DNA from: a virus
Length of the DNA stretch: 28,178 bases
IMG/VR virus record: IMGVR_UViG_3300017720_000048
Location: 1-28,178 of that record
Strand: one strand, 5' to 3'
The translations under genes and the position numbers were made by a program. Positions 7,922 to 15,729 of the stretch are shown piece by piece. The notes beneath the pieces were generated by a model, which had not been told where the DNA came from, made no database searches, and saw nothing but the letters and a program-made list of their open reading frames with translations. Each line of letters opens with the position of its first letter. The first letter of the stretch is position 1.

Positions 7922-8284
7922 ATGATAATTGCTACAACGAGCACTGGGGCACAAAATTTTAAAGTAATTCCACGAGATTATTCATTAACTAGCTTTACAT
8001 TGAAGATAAGAGATGATCAAACAAACACAACGGTATCTTATTCAATTACTGGAGCTAGTGTTAGCACGAATTACGTTATATTTAGCAACACATTTAGCCC
8101 CGTTTTGGTTGATAATCATTATTATGATTTTACGCTTGTTAGTGCTGCCAATTTAATTATCTATAAAGACAGATTATTTTGCACTGATCAAACGATAAAT
8201 CAAGCTAATAATAATTATTACGATTTGAACGATGGTATTTATACAGAATATGATGGATTTGACAATGAATATATTGTAAGATGA
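7922..8284 (+). CDS. Small beta-rich virion-associated protein of unknown function
   Basis: The 120-aa product has repeated short beta-type segments and ends IYKDRLFCTDQTINQANNNY followed by a Tyr/Asp/Asn-rich tail (YTEYDGFDNEYIVR). I recognise related proteins from Bacteroidetes phages, normally near portal or fibre genes, without a known role. Its stop overlaps the portal start by four bases (ATGA), so expression is coupled. It could be a small fibre, head or connector component. Confidence 0.6.
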   Translation: MIIATTSTGAQNFKVIPRDYSLTSFTLKIRDDQTNTTVSYSITGASVSTNYVIFSNTFSPVLVDNHYYDFTLVSAANLIIYKDRLFCTDQTINQANNNYYDLNDGIYTEYDGFDNEYIVR

Positions 8285-10587
8285 GAAAAAAAAATAAAAT
8301 AAACATTCAAGCCACCGTTCCAAAAGCCAAAAAATCTATGAATGTAGGCTTTGTAAATCTAAGTTCTTTCGTTTTACCAGAGATTAAAGAAGAAACTGGC
8401 AAGTTTAAGTTTGTAAAGTTTGGTGAAAACAACGATTATTTTCAAGTTTTAATTGATAGGTATGTTGGAAGCCCAACAAATCACGCGATTATAAACAGTA
8501 TCTCACAGCAAATATATGGTAAAGGCTTAAACGCTACAGATGCAAACAAAAAGCCCGAAGAATATGCCATGATGATCCGAATGTTTTCAAAAGAATGCGT
8601 TCGAAGATTATGCACAGACTTAAAAATGCTTGGGCAATGTTCCGCTCAAATAATATATTCTAAAAATAGAACTAAAATAGTCAAGGTTGAACACTTACCA
8701 GTGGAAACTTTAAGAGCAGAAAAGGCTGATGAGAATGGCAAGATACCAGCTTATTATTATCATAAGAATTGGGCGGATTTAAAACAAGGTGAACAACCTA
8801 GAAGAATTCCAGCTTTTGGAATGAGTCAAGAACCTATTGAAATATTTTATATCAAACCTTATAAACCAAGTTTTTTTTATTATTCACCCCCAGATTATCA
8901 AGGCTGCGTTCAATATTGTATGCTTGAAGAAGAGATTAGCAATTATTTAATCAATTATGTACAGCAAGGGCTGTCGCCTTCTATGCTTTTAAACTTCAAT
9001 AACGGTATTCCAAATCAAGAAGAACGAGAATTAATTGAAAGTCGCATTGCACAGAAATTCACTGGCTCAAATAATGCTGGAAAATTTGTTTTATCATTCA
9101 ATGATTCTAAAGAAACAGCTGCTGATTTGATTAGTGTGCCAGTTAATGACGCCCACTTACAGTTTCAAACGTTATCTGATGAAGCTTCAAAGAAAATAAT
9201 GGTGGGGCATAGGGTAACAAGCCCAATGTTGATGGGTATTAAAGACCAATCTGGATTAGGTAATAACGCTGATGAAATAAAGACAGCTAGTTTGCTGTTT
9301 GATAATGTAGTTATTAGAACATTTCAAGAATTATTAATTAGTTCGTTTGACCAAATACTTGCTTTTAATGACATAACATTAAATCTATATTTCACTACTC
9401 TACAACCTTTAGAATTTACAGAAGTTGATCCAACGATCCAAGATTCTGAAGAAATCGAAGAAAAGACTGGGGTTGAAGTAGATGAAAATAAATCAGAAAC
9501 ACCAGTTGAAGAAGATGTAACTGATGAAGAAATAGAAAAAGTGGATGCTTCTTATAATGGAGCACAGATTTCAAGTGCCATTGCTATTATTGAGAAAGTT
9601 AAAGAAGGTATTTTAACAAATGAACAAGCTAAAACTTTCTTAATTCAATTTTTACAACTTCCAGAAAGTGTTGCTAATTCATTTTTTGATGAAGAAAATG
9701 TGAATTTATCAAGAGTTCGAGCATTTTTAGAATCAAAACGAGAAAAAACATCTGTTGAAAACTTAAAAAAAATAGATGGTCAAACAGTTTATGAAACTAA
9801 AGAAGAAGCTGAAGAGGTAGCTAAAACAATTGGCTGCAAAGGCTCACATATTCATGAGGAAGATGGCAAAGAGTGGCATATGCCTTGTGAATCTCACGAA
9901 GATTTAATTAGGGGTATTGATAGAGATTCTGATGACTTACAAGAATTCATAGATTTAGGTGAAGATGAAGAAGCTTTACTTGAAAATTATGATTTAATTG
10001 ATGTTTCGGAAGTTGATTATGAAGCAGAGGAAGCATTCGATGAGAAAATTAAAGAGCTAAATGATAAACACAAACCAACCAACCTAGTAAAGACTGGTGA
10101 TGCTTATGGCAGAAATAGAAAATCAGAGCAAGATGGCACATCAAAGCAAGATGAATCATTGAGGTTTTTGGTAAGGTATCAATATGCACCATTGAAAAAG
10201 CAAAAAGATACTAGAAAATTTTGCAACGCAATGGTAAACGCTAAAAAAATATATCGAAAAGAAGATATTTTGAAAATGAGTGACAAAAGAGTTAACCCAG
10301 GGTTTGGGGTTAAAGGTGCTGCTACTTATTCAATATGGTTATATAAAGGCGGAGCGAGATGTTTTCACAAATGGTTCAGAAAAACTTATGTAATAAATGA
10401 AGATAGAAATATTAACAAGAAACCATTGAGGAAAACTGATGAAATAACATCTACAAAAGCGAAATCAATGGGTTTCAAAGCTCCAATTAATGACCAACTT
10501 GTGCCAGTCGCACCACGAGATATGAAATTTGAGGGTTACACAAAAGCATACTGGGATAAAATGGGGTTTAAAAATACAGCAAAGTAA
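8281..10587 (+). CDS. Portal protein fused to C-terminal Cys/His and minor-head-type domains
   Basis: The 768-aa product is much longer than typical portals of about 400-500 aa. Residues about 40-375 look like a phage portal (SPTNHAIINSISQQIYGKGL; HRVTSPMLMGIKDQSGLGNN ADEI; the helical stem that follows). An acidic linker covers about 375-425. A helical segment at 427-470 (SSAIAIIEKVKEGILTNEQA) resembles C-terminal helices of portals. Residues 506-540 hold C519, H523, H525, H533, C536 and H539, a plausible metal site. Residues about 627-705 (FLVRYQYAPL...FCNAMVNAKKIYRKEDILKM...GGARCFHKWFRKTYV) match a domain I know from Bacteroidetes phage head proteins. The product would form the dodecameric head vertex; the added domains may replace a separate minor head protein. 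Confidence 0.75.
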   Translation: MRKKNKINIQATVPKAKKSMNVGFVNLSSFVLPEIKEETGKFKFVKFGENNDYFQVLIDRYVGSPTNHAIINSISQQIYGKGLNATDANKKPEEYAMMIRMFSKECVRRLCTDLKMLGQCSAQIIYSKNRTKIVKVEHLPVETLRAEKADENGKIPAYYYHKNWADLKQGEQPRRIPAFGMSQEPIEIFYIKPYKPSFFYYSPPDYQGCVQYCMLEEEISNYLINYVQQGLSPSMLLNFNNGIPNQEERELIESRIAQKFTGSNNAGKFVLSFNDSKETAADLISVPVNDAHLQFQTLSDEASKKIMVGHRVTSPMLMGIKDQSGLGNNADEIKTASLLFDNVVIRTFQELLISSFDQILAFNDITLNLYFTTLQPLEFTEVDPTIQDSEEIEEKTGVEVDENKSETPVEEDVTDEEIEKVDASYNGAQISSAIAIIEKVKEGILTNEQAKTFLIQFLQLPESVANSFFDEENVNLSRVRAFLESKREKTSVENLKKIDGQTVYETKEEAEEVAKTIGCKGSHIHEEDGKEWHMPCESHEDLIRGIDRDSDDLQEFIDLGEDEEALLENYDLIDVSEVDYEAEEAFDEKIKELNDKHKPTNLVKTGDAYGRNRKSEQDGTSKQDESLRFLVRYQYAPLKKQKDTRKFCNAMVNAKKIYRKEDILKMSDKRVNPGFGVKGAATYSIWLYKGGARCFHKWFRKTYVINEDRNINKKPLRKTDEITSTKAKSMGFKAPINDQLVPVAPRDMKFEGYTKAYWDKMGFKNTAK

Positions 10588-10588
10588 T

Positions 10589-11098
10589 ATGGCAACTAAA
10601 TTATTCATAAATCGAACCGATATGATTCGCAATTCTGTAATAGATGCGAACATTAATTCTGACAAATTTATTCAGTTTCTGAAGATAGCCCAAGAAATCA
10701 CAATTCAATCGTATCTAGGAACTGATTTGTACGATAAAATCACAAGCCTTTTGCCAACTGCTATTGATGATGCTGCAAACAGCGATTATAAAACGCTTCT
10801 AAACGACTATATTCAACCAGCATTGATTCATTGGGCTCAAGTTGAGTATTACCCCTATGCAGCGATAGAAGTTCGTGCTGGTGGCGTATTTCGACACGTA
10901 GCAGAAAACGCTGAAACAGCAAGTAGATTAGATGTTGATTATCTAGTTGAGAAAGAACGCACCCATGCAGAGTGGTACACTAGAAGAATGTTAGACTATT
11001 TGTCACAAAATAATTCAAAATATCCAGAATATAGCACTAATAGCGGTTCAGATGTATTCCCACAGTATGATTCACTATTCAATGGCTGGGTTTTATGA
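10589..11098 (+). CDS. Head-tail connector (DUF6712-like)
   Basis: The start is the ATG one base after the portal stop (169 aa); an ATG at 10529 inside the portal gene is rejected. The sequence carries blocks I recognise from connector-like proteins of Bacteroidetes phages: MATKLFINRTDMIRNSVIDA, FLKIAQEITIQSYLGTDLYD, IQPALIHWAQVEYYPYAA and the ending DSLFNGWVL. Position directly after the portal supports an adaptor that docks on the portal before tail joining. It is all-helical in appearance, with no enzyme motif. Confidence 0.75.
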   Translation: MATKLFINRTDMIRNSVIDANINSDKFIQFLKIAQEITIQSYLGTDLYDKITSLLPTAIDDAANSDYKTLLNDYIQPALIHWAQVEYYPYAAIEVRAGGVFRHVAENAETASRLDVDYLVEKERTHAEWYTRRMLDYLSQNNSKYPEYSTNSGSDVFPQYDSLFNGWVL

Positions 11099-11190
11099 GA
11101 GTAAAGCAAATAAATATTAAAAAATTAAAAGCATTTTTAGCTAAAATTAAAGATAATGGCGAGTCTGACAAACCAAAAAATATCAAATAG
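11095..11190 (+). CDS. Very small basic ORF (31 aa) before the tail fibre
   Basis: The ATG overlaps the connector stop as ATGA, and the 3' end overlaps the fibre start. The product (MRVKQINIKKLKAFLAKIKD...) is Lys-rich and amphipathic. It fills the 57-base gap and may mainly couple translation. The same ATGA-plus-downstream-overlap pattern is seen at 1726 and 14727, which raises confidence slightly. Confidence 0.4.
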   Translation: MRVKQINIKKLKAFLAKIKDNGESDKPKNIK

Positions 11191-13777
11191 TTACCTAGGT
11201 TTACTAAATACCACAAGCAATGGAGTATTAACAAGCTCATTGGCTCAAATTACTGACGGCAATGGCAATGGTTCACCCATTTATTTATCTACAGCTGCCT
11301 TAAATCTTTATAATAAATATACTTTTCCAGATGCAGTTCCAGCTAATGGCACATTTTTAAAAGCCACTGATAGTTCTGGAACGCTGGAATGGGTTGCTGA
11401 GTCTGGGGGTGATGTTAAAAAGACTGGAGCAATTACAATTAATACAATCGCGGTATGGAATGATGCAACGGAAACTTTAAGAAGTGATCCAGCCATGTCA
11501 ATAGTTAGTAACAGTATATCATTATTACAAAAAAATGGTTCTGGTACTGACACAACTTCTTATAATATAGGTGGAGGTAATATTGTTAATGTAACTGGTC
11601 AAAACAATGTTGGATTTGGTTCATCTAATATGCAGTCGGTCACAACTGGTAATAATAATACTGCCTTTGGCTCATCTGCTATAGGTGCTTTGACTATTGG
11701 TTCTGGTAATACTAGTATAGGCAAATCTTCTTTATTTGATTGTAATGAAGGAGATAATAACACTGGAATTGGGCTCAATAGTTTAACTAGTGTAACTACT
11801 GGTGATGACAACACTGCTGTCGGAATGGATGCTGGTCAAACTGTTACTACTGGTTCATCAAATACTTTTATTGGCAAGGATGCTGGTAGAGGAACAACTG
11901 GAAGCTCAAATACTTTTTTAGGTAATGATGCTGGAACATCTGTTTTAAGTGGTTCAAAAAATGTAATAATTGGTTCTAATAATGGTGGCACAATAGCCAC
12001 ATCTAGCAACAATATTATCATTTCAGATGGTGATGGGAATGCTAGAATACAAGTTAATAGTGTTGGAAGTGTCGGAATTGGAGGTTCACCTACTTCTAAA
12101 TTAAATGTTGTTGATAGTGCTAGTGGAGCAGCGATAAAAGTAAGTGGTGCAGTAACTGATACAAGTGTAGCTTATTATGGCTTTATGCACGATGGTACAG
12201 ATTTGCAAGGCACTACCCAAGTAAATATGTTTTACTCTGGTGGTGCAATTAAAGCAAGTACAACTATTGCAGAATTTGCAAGTTTTCGGATTGATGCACC
12301 ATCATTAAGTGCATCGGGTTCTGCAATAACGAATAGCTACGGTATTTATCAAGCAAGTACCGCACAAAAAAATTATTTTGCTGGTAGTATAGGGATTGGA
12401 GTTACTTCACCTATAGTGCCATTTCACATATCGGGTACTGCTGTAAATAATCCATCAAATGGAAGTGGTGGGTATGAAGTAATGCAAGTTTTTGATAATA
12501 CATCTGCTGCACAAAATGTAGGTGGTGGTATTGGATTAGGTGGTAATTTTACTGGAACTACTCCTACTATATTTGGTGAGATTAGAGGGTTAAAAGAAAA
12601 TTCTACAGATTCCAATTACGCAAGTGCTTTAACTTTTTCTACGAGAGAAAACTCAGCAAACATAACTGAAAGAATGCGCATCTCATCGGGGGGTAATGTG
12701 GGTATTGGAATAGCGCCAACTGCTTTTAGAACAAATGATAGGCAATTACAAATAAAAGATGCTACATCTTTATTTCAGTTAGATGGAATTAGTAGTTCGT
12801 ATTTAGCTTGGAATGCATATTTTGATGGTTCTTGGAAGAGACATAAAAGCGGTTATGTCAATATGCTTAGGTTAAATAATGACAATAACGGTATATCATT
12901 TTATCAAAGTGGAAATGGATCAGCAGATTCTGCTATTAGTTTTACTGAACCTTTAACCATCTCATCGGGGGGTAATGTGGGTATTGGAACTAGTTCACCT
13001 GATGATGTAAATGGTACAAGTTTATCTAGTCACACAAATTTACAAGTTTTTTCAACTAGCAACGCGGCTCACCTTATAGTCAATGGTGGTGTTAATGGTT
13101 CACTATTATTAAATGATAGTGGTGCAAGTGCAAACTCTAGACTTTGGAGGGTAATGTCAGATGGTGGTGTTTTTAGCATAAACGCTTTAACTGATGCTAC
13201 AGCTGCAAAACACAATACTCTTGAAATAAGTGAGGGGGGTACTGTGGCTATATATGGTGCTGCATCAAGTAGTCATCAATTTTTAATTCACGGATTTGAC
13301 AATGGTACAAACTTCAATACTTTTTCTCAAAACTTATCAGATCAAGAGTTATTTGGTGTACGAAATAACGGTGAATTTCAAACTGGTCAAGCAACAAATT
13401 CACCTGCAAATAATTCAACAACTGGAAGCGGTAATTGTTTTATCAATTCTGCTGGTACATTAGTCACTACAGGTTCTTCAAAAAAGTTTAAAAATACTAT
13501 TACAGATGCAACACACGGTTTATCTGATGTGTTAAAATTACGTTCTGTTACTTATAAAAGCAACAATACTAAAATAGATGGTGATAAAACATTTGGTGGA
13601 TTTATAGCAGAAGAAGTTAACGATATAGGATTAACAGAATTTGTGCATTACGATGATGATGATGAACCAAAATCATTGCATTATGCAAATATGGTATCAT
13701 TACTCACAAAAGCAATACAAGAACAACAAACAATAATAGAAGATTTAAAAGCAAGAATTGAAAAATTAGAATTATGA
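11156..13777 (+). CDS. Tail fibre with head-like repeats and C-terminal S74 chaperone domain
   Basis: The 873-aa product has an N-terminal virion-attachment type region (residues 1-110). Residues about 147-290 carry repeats of the type TGSSNTFIGKDAG, resembling left-handed beta-roll repeats of trimeric adhesins. The middle region contains two copies of ISSGGNVGIG near residues 507 and 600. Residues about 771-873 form a Peptidase_S74 type intramolecular chaperone (SSKKFKNTITDATHGL, FGGFIAEEV, MVSLLTKAIQEQ) ending in a coiled coil. Such fibres trimerise and usually cut off the chaperone at a Ser near its start; S772-S773 are candidates. The likely role is host receptor recognition. The next gene overlaps as ATGA. 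Confidence 0.85.
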   Translation: MASLTNQKISNSYLGLLNTTSNGVLTSSLAQITDGNGNGSPIYLSTAALNLYNKYTFPDAVPANGTFLKATDSSGTLEWVAESGGDVKKTGAITINTIAVWNDATETLRSDPAMSIVSNSISLLQKNGSGTDTTSYNIGGGNIVNVTGQNNVGFGSSNMQSVTTGNNNTAFGSSAIGALTIGSGNTSIGKSSLFDCNEGDNNTGIGLNSLTSVTTGDDNTAVGMDAGQTVTTGSSNTFIGKDAGRGTTGSSNTFLGNDAGTSVLSGSKNVIIGSNNGGTIATSSNNIIISDGDGNARIQVNSVGSVGIGGSPTSKLNVVDSASGAAIKVSGAVTDTSVAYYGFMHDGTDLQGTTQVNMFYSGGAIKASTTIAEFASFRIDAPSLSASGSAITNSYGIYQASTAQKNYFAGSIGIGVTSPIVPFHISGTAVNNPSNGSGGYEVMQVFDNTSAAQNVGGGIGLGGNFTGTTPTIFGEIRGLKENSTDSNYASALTFSTRENSANITERMRISSGGNVGIGIAPTAFRTNDRQLQIKDATSLFQLDGISSSYLAWNAYFDGSWKRHKSGYVNMLRLNNDNNGISFYQSGNGSADSAISFTEPLTISSGGNVGIGTSSPDDVNGTSLSSHTNLQVFSTSNAAHLIVNGGVNGSLLLNDSGASANSRLWRVMSDGGVFSINALTDATAAKHNTLEISEGGTVAIYGAASSSHQFLIHGFDNGTNFNTFSQNLSDQELFGVRNNGEFQTGQATNSPANNSTTGSGNCFINSAGTLVTTGSSKKFKNTITDATHGLSDVLKLRSVTYKSNNTKIDGDKTFGGFIAEEVNDIGLTEFVHYDDDDEPKSLHYANMVSLLTKAIQEQQTIIEDLKARIEKLEL
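12679..12710 (+). repeat. 32-bp direct repeat inside the fibre gene, copy 1
   Basis: An exact 32-base match to 12958-12989, encoding the fibre motif ISSGGNVGIG. It contains a G6 run. The copies are 279 bases (93 codons) apart, so recombination between them would delete or duplicate an in-frame fibre module. Confidence 0.9.
12958..12989 (+). repeat. 32-bp direct repeat inside the fibre gene, copy 2
   Basis: An exact copy of 12679-12710. The spacing is a multiple of three. Confidence 0.9.
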
Positions 13778-14034
13778 AAAAAATAGAATCAATAGACATT
13801 TGGCAGAATGGTACAACCAAAACTGCCACACAATTAAATGTAATAGGAACGGGAGTAGTTTTAAGTCAATCTGCATCTTTTGCTTGGCAACTACTAACAG
13901 AAGAAGGGCATCAAGTTTCACAAGGTAATATGGGCATTAGCGGTGAAGAGTATAAGGCTTGGGGTGCTAATGATGATTATGTTTATGAAATTGTTGCTAA
14001 AGATTTGAATTTAACGTTAGTTTTAGAAGAATAA
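13774..14034 (+). CDS. Small protein downstream of the fibre (86 aa)
   Basis: It starts inside the fibre stop (ATGA). The product MKKIESIDIWQNGTTKTATQ... QLLTEEGHQVSQGNMGISGE EEYKAW... is a compact alpha/beta sequence I recognise as a frequent neighbour of fibre genes in Bacteroidetes phages. It has no membrane or signal segment. Its placement suggests a fibre-attachment or assembly accessory protein; no function is known to me. Confidence 0.7.
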   Translation: MKKIESIDIWQNGTTKTATQLNVIGTGVVLSQSASFAWQLLTEEGHQVSQGNMGISGEEYKAWGANDDYVYEIVAKDLNLTLVLEE

Positions 14035-14054
14035 TTATCTTTAAGGCAAAAACT

Positions 14055-14282
14055 ATGAAAATTACAGAAGAAGAACTAAGCAAACTCAAGGAGCAAGAAA
14101 CTAAAAAGAATCAAATAGCCCTAGAAATGGGTGCTTTAGATTACAAAAAGCATAAACTTTCAAAACTGCTAGATGATTTAGTCGAATTGCAAGAGATGAC
14201 ACTTGAAAATTTGAATGAAAAATATGGTAATATTAATATTAATTTAGATGATGGTAGCTATGAAGAAAGAGAAGATAAGTAA
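14055..14282 (+). CDS. Small coiled-coil protein (75 aa)
   Basis: The product is almost entirely charged helix (residues 3-60, heptad-like Leu spacing) and ends NININLDDGSYEEREDK. I recognise the type from Bacteroidetes phages, where it lies between fibre and lysis genes. It overlaps the endolysin start by 23 bases. A chaperone or structural linker role is a guess from composition. Confidence 0.7.
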   Translation: MKITEEELSKLKEQETKKNQIALEMGALDYKKHKLSKLLDDLVELQEMTLENLNEKYGNININLDDGSYEEREDK

Positions 14283-14727
14283 ACACATAACATTTAATGA
14301 AGCTACAAGAAGCGAAACAGCAAAAGCTTTAAGTATTGATAACACACCAAATAAAAAAGAATTAGAGAATATTAAAAGGGTAGCTGAAGAGATATTTGAA
14401 CCGCTTAGAAAGTGGGCTGGTCACCCTATCAGAATTAATAGTTGTTTTAGAAGTGAAAAAACCAACAAAGCTATTGGTGGGAGTTCTACCAGTGCCCATA
14501 GATTCGGCTTGGCAATGGATTTAGATTCACTAGGTAAAAAAACCAATGCTGAATTATTTAAGTGGATGGAAAAAAACTTAAAATTTGACCAATTAATTTG
14601 GGAATTTGGCACAGAAGAAAACCCAGCCTGGATTCATGTCGGTATTTGTGAGGATGAAAAAAAATATAGAAATCAAAAGCTAACTGCAACCAAAAGCCGA
14701 AGCAAAACTCGTTACTCTTTTAGATAA
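14260..14727 (+). CDS. M15-family peptidoglycan peptidase (endolysin)
   Basis: I take the third in-frame ATG (14260) because MKKEKISKHITFNEATRSET is the usual N-terminus of this family; ATGs at 14248 and 14251 would add four or three residues. The 155-aa enzyme shows SAHRFGLAMD (H80 and D87, zinc ligands) and WIHVG (H126, third ligand), the Peptidase_M15_3 signature. It should cut the peptide cross-links of host peptidoglycan at lysis. There is no signal peptide, so a holin is needed for release; two membrane proteins follow immediately. Confidence 0.9.
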   Translation: MKKEKISKHITFNEATRSETAKALSIDNTPNKKELENIKRVAEEIFEPLRKWAGHPIRINSCFRSEKTNKAIGGSSTSAHRFGLAMDLDSLGKKTNAELFKWMEKNLKFDQLIWEFGTEENPAWIHVGICEDEKKYRNQKLTATKSRSKTRYSFR

Positions 14728-14861
14728 TGCCAATACCCAAACCCAAACCGAAAGAGAAAATTAATGCTTTCATGAAGCGGTGTATTCCATTCATGAAAAA
14801 AGAAGTAAAAGATAAACAAGCTGTGGCTATTTGCTACAAAGCATTCAAAGAAAAAAGATGA
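14727..14861 (+). CDS. Tiny basic protein in the lysis cassette (44 aa)
   Basis: The ATG shares its A with the endolysin stop (TAATG) and the stop overlaps the next ATG (ATGA), so both ends are coupled. The product MPIPKPKPKEKINAFMKRCI...QAVAICYKAFKEKR matches a short FxxRCI...AICY pattern I know from many phages. It has two Cys and no membrane segment. The role is unknown. Confidence 0.7.
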   Translation: MPIPKPKPKEKINAFMKRCIPFMKKEVKDKQAVAICYKAFKEKR

Positions 14862-15133
14862 CAAAAGTAGGAGTAGACATAGACGGTGATAAAAAACCAG
14901 ATTTTCATTTAGACATTAAGACTTTATTGATGGCAATTGGAATGATTGTATCAGTAGCCATGAGTTATAGTGTTCTTAAAAGCGAAATAGAGGTAGCAAA
15001 AACGCTGCCTAAGCCATTAATAGAACAAGATGATACTAGAGTAGTCAACCAAAAAATTGAGTGGCTTATAAAAGAGTTTGAAAGGCAAGATGAACGCTTA
15101 AAAGATATCGAAAAAAGAGTCTATAAAAAGTGA
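14858..15133 (+). CDS. Single-pass membrane protein, holin/spanin-like (91 aa)
   Basis: The start at 14858 overlaps the previous stop (ATGA); a longer version from 14831 is rejected. After a polar N-terminus containing DIDGDKKPDFHLD there is one membrane segment (residues about 30-47, LLMAIGMIVSVAMSYSVL), then a charged coiled-coil tail (KIEWLIKEFERQDERLKDIE). This layout fits an inner-membrane spanin or holin regulator. It is directly between the endolysin and a second membrane protein. Holin versus i-spanin cannot be decided. Confidence 0.65.
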   Translation: MTKVGVDIDGDKKPDFHLDIKTLLMAIGMIVSVAMSYSVLKSEIEVAKTLPKPLIEQDDTRVVNQKIEWLIKEFERQDERLKDIEKRVYKK

Positions 15134-15570
15134 AAAAATTTAAAGACACTAAACTTGGTGGTTTACTTTCTAAAATTGCACCTAAAATTTTAAATGTAGC
15201 TGGTGATTTGCTTCCAGATGCTGGTGTTTTGGGCATGGTAAGCAAAATGATTGCTGATGATCCTGATATATCACTAGAAGATAAGAAGGTTTTACAAGAA
15301 CATCATAAAGAATTATATAAACTTGAGGTAGAGGATCGAGATTCTGCCCGAAAAAGAGAAATTGAAATAGCTAAAACCAACAGAAAAGATTACATGATGC
15401 AGCTTACTGGAATAGTAGGGCTGTTATCATTCGCTTTTATTATCTACGCTGTGGTATATGTGCCCTCTGTAACTGACAATGATCTCTTTGTTCACCTAAT
15501 GGGCATGGTTGAGGGTGTGGTCATAAGTAATATATTCGCTTATTACTATGGCACAAGTGCCAAAAAATAA
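15130..15570 (+). CDS. Holin-like protein (GTA/3TM-holin type)
   Basis: The start is GTG at 15130, overlapping the preceding stop as GTGA. The 146-aa product has an amphipathic N-terminal half with the VEDRDSARKREIEIAKT block, typical of the 3TM holin family of gene-transfer agents and many prophages. Two apolar segments follow (about 93-110, LTGIVGLLSFAFIIYAVV, and about 120-140, LMGMVEGVVISNIFAYYYG). It would form the membrane lesion that frees the endolysin. The lysis cassette and the late region end here. Confidence 0.75.
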   Translation: MKKFKDTKLGGLLSKIAPKILNVAGDLLPDAGVLGMVSKMIADDPDISLEDKKVLQEHHKELYKLEVEDRDSARKREIEIAKTNRKDYMMQLTGIVGLLSFAFIIYAVVYVPSVTDNDLFVHLMGMVEGVVISNIFAYYYGTSAKK

Positions 15571-15580
15571 AAAAGTTTAT

Positions 15581-15588
15581 TATATTTG
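15581..15588 (+). promoter_or_regulatory. TATATTTG box after the lysis genes (possible promoter)
   Basis: TATATTTG matches the Bacteroidetes -7 consensus TAnnTTTG and lies 11 bases after the holin stop, 142 bases before ninG. No clear TTTG box is seen at the expected upstream distance, so this is weaker than the copies at 16224 and 23863. Confidence 0.35.
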
Positions 15589-15661
15589 GGTGTCATCAAG
15601 ACCAAACTTGCATTTTAATCGGTGCTTGGATCAGGCAAATATTTTTATTTCCTCCGTTGAA

Positions 15662-15679
15662 GGGGGGGTAAGGGGGGGG
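15662..15679 (+). other. Double G-run in the noncoding gap before ninG
   Basis: A G7 run (15662-15668) and a G8 run (15672-15679) are separated only by TAA. Runs this long occur nowhere else in this AT-rich genome. The tract could form a G-quadruplex on the + strand or mark a replication or packaging site. It lies at the junction of the late and early regions in a 159-base noncoding gap. Confidence 0.5.
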
Positions 15680-15696
15680 TTGCATAAGCTGTTTAA

Positions 15697-15716
15697 GCAT
15701 CCCCATAAAGGGATGC
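15697..15716 (+). other. Hairpin GCATCCC/GGGATGC before ninG
   Basis: A perfect 7-bp stem (15697-15703 with 15710-15716) has a 6-base loop and no T run behind it. It ends 13 bases before the ninG ATG. It may be a transcript structure, a protein-binding site or a weak terminator of the lysis operon. Confidence 0.5.
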
Positions 15717-15729
15717 GTATACTAAGAAT

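Noticed and set aside
10529-10588. Upstream ATG for the head-tail connector
   Set aside because: It reads inside the portal gene; the conserved N-terminus begins at ATG 10589.
12567-12574. TATATTTG inside the fibre gene, and a similar copy near 24210
   Set aside because: Both are within coding sequence with no gene start behind them; chance occurrences in AT-rich DNA.
312-14612. Minus-strand open frames (for example 312-509, 2282-2662, 3242-3490, 11308-11553, 14421-14612)
   Set aside because: All lie opposite well-supported + strand genes, have composition expected from antisense shadows and no start signals or coupling.
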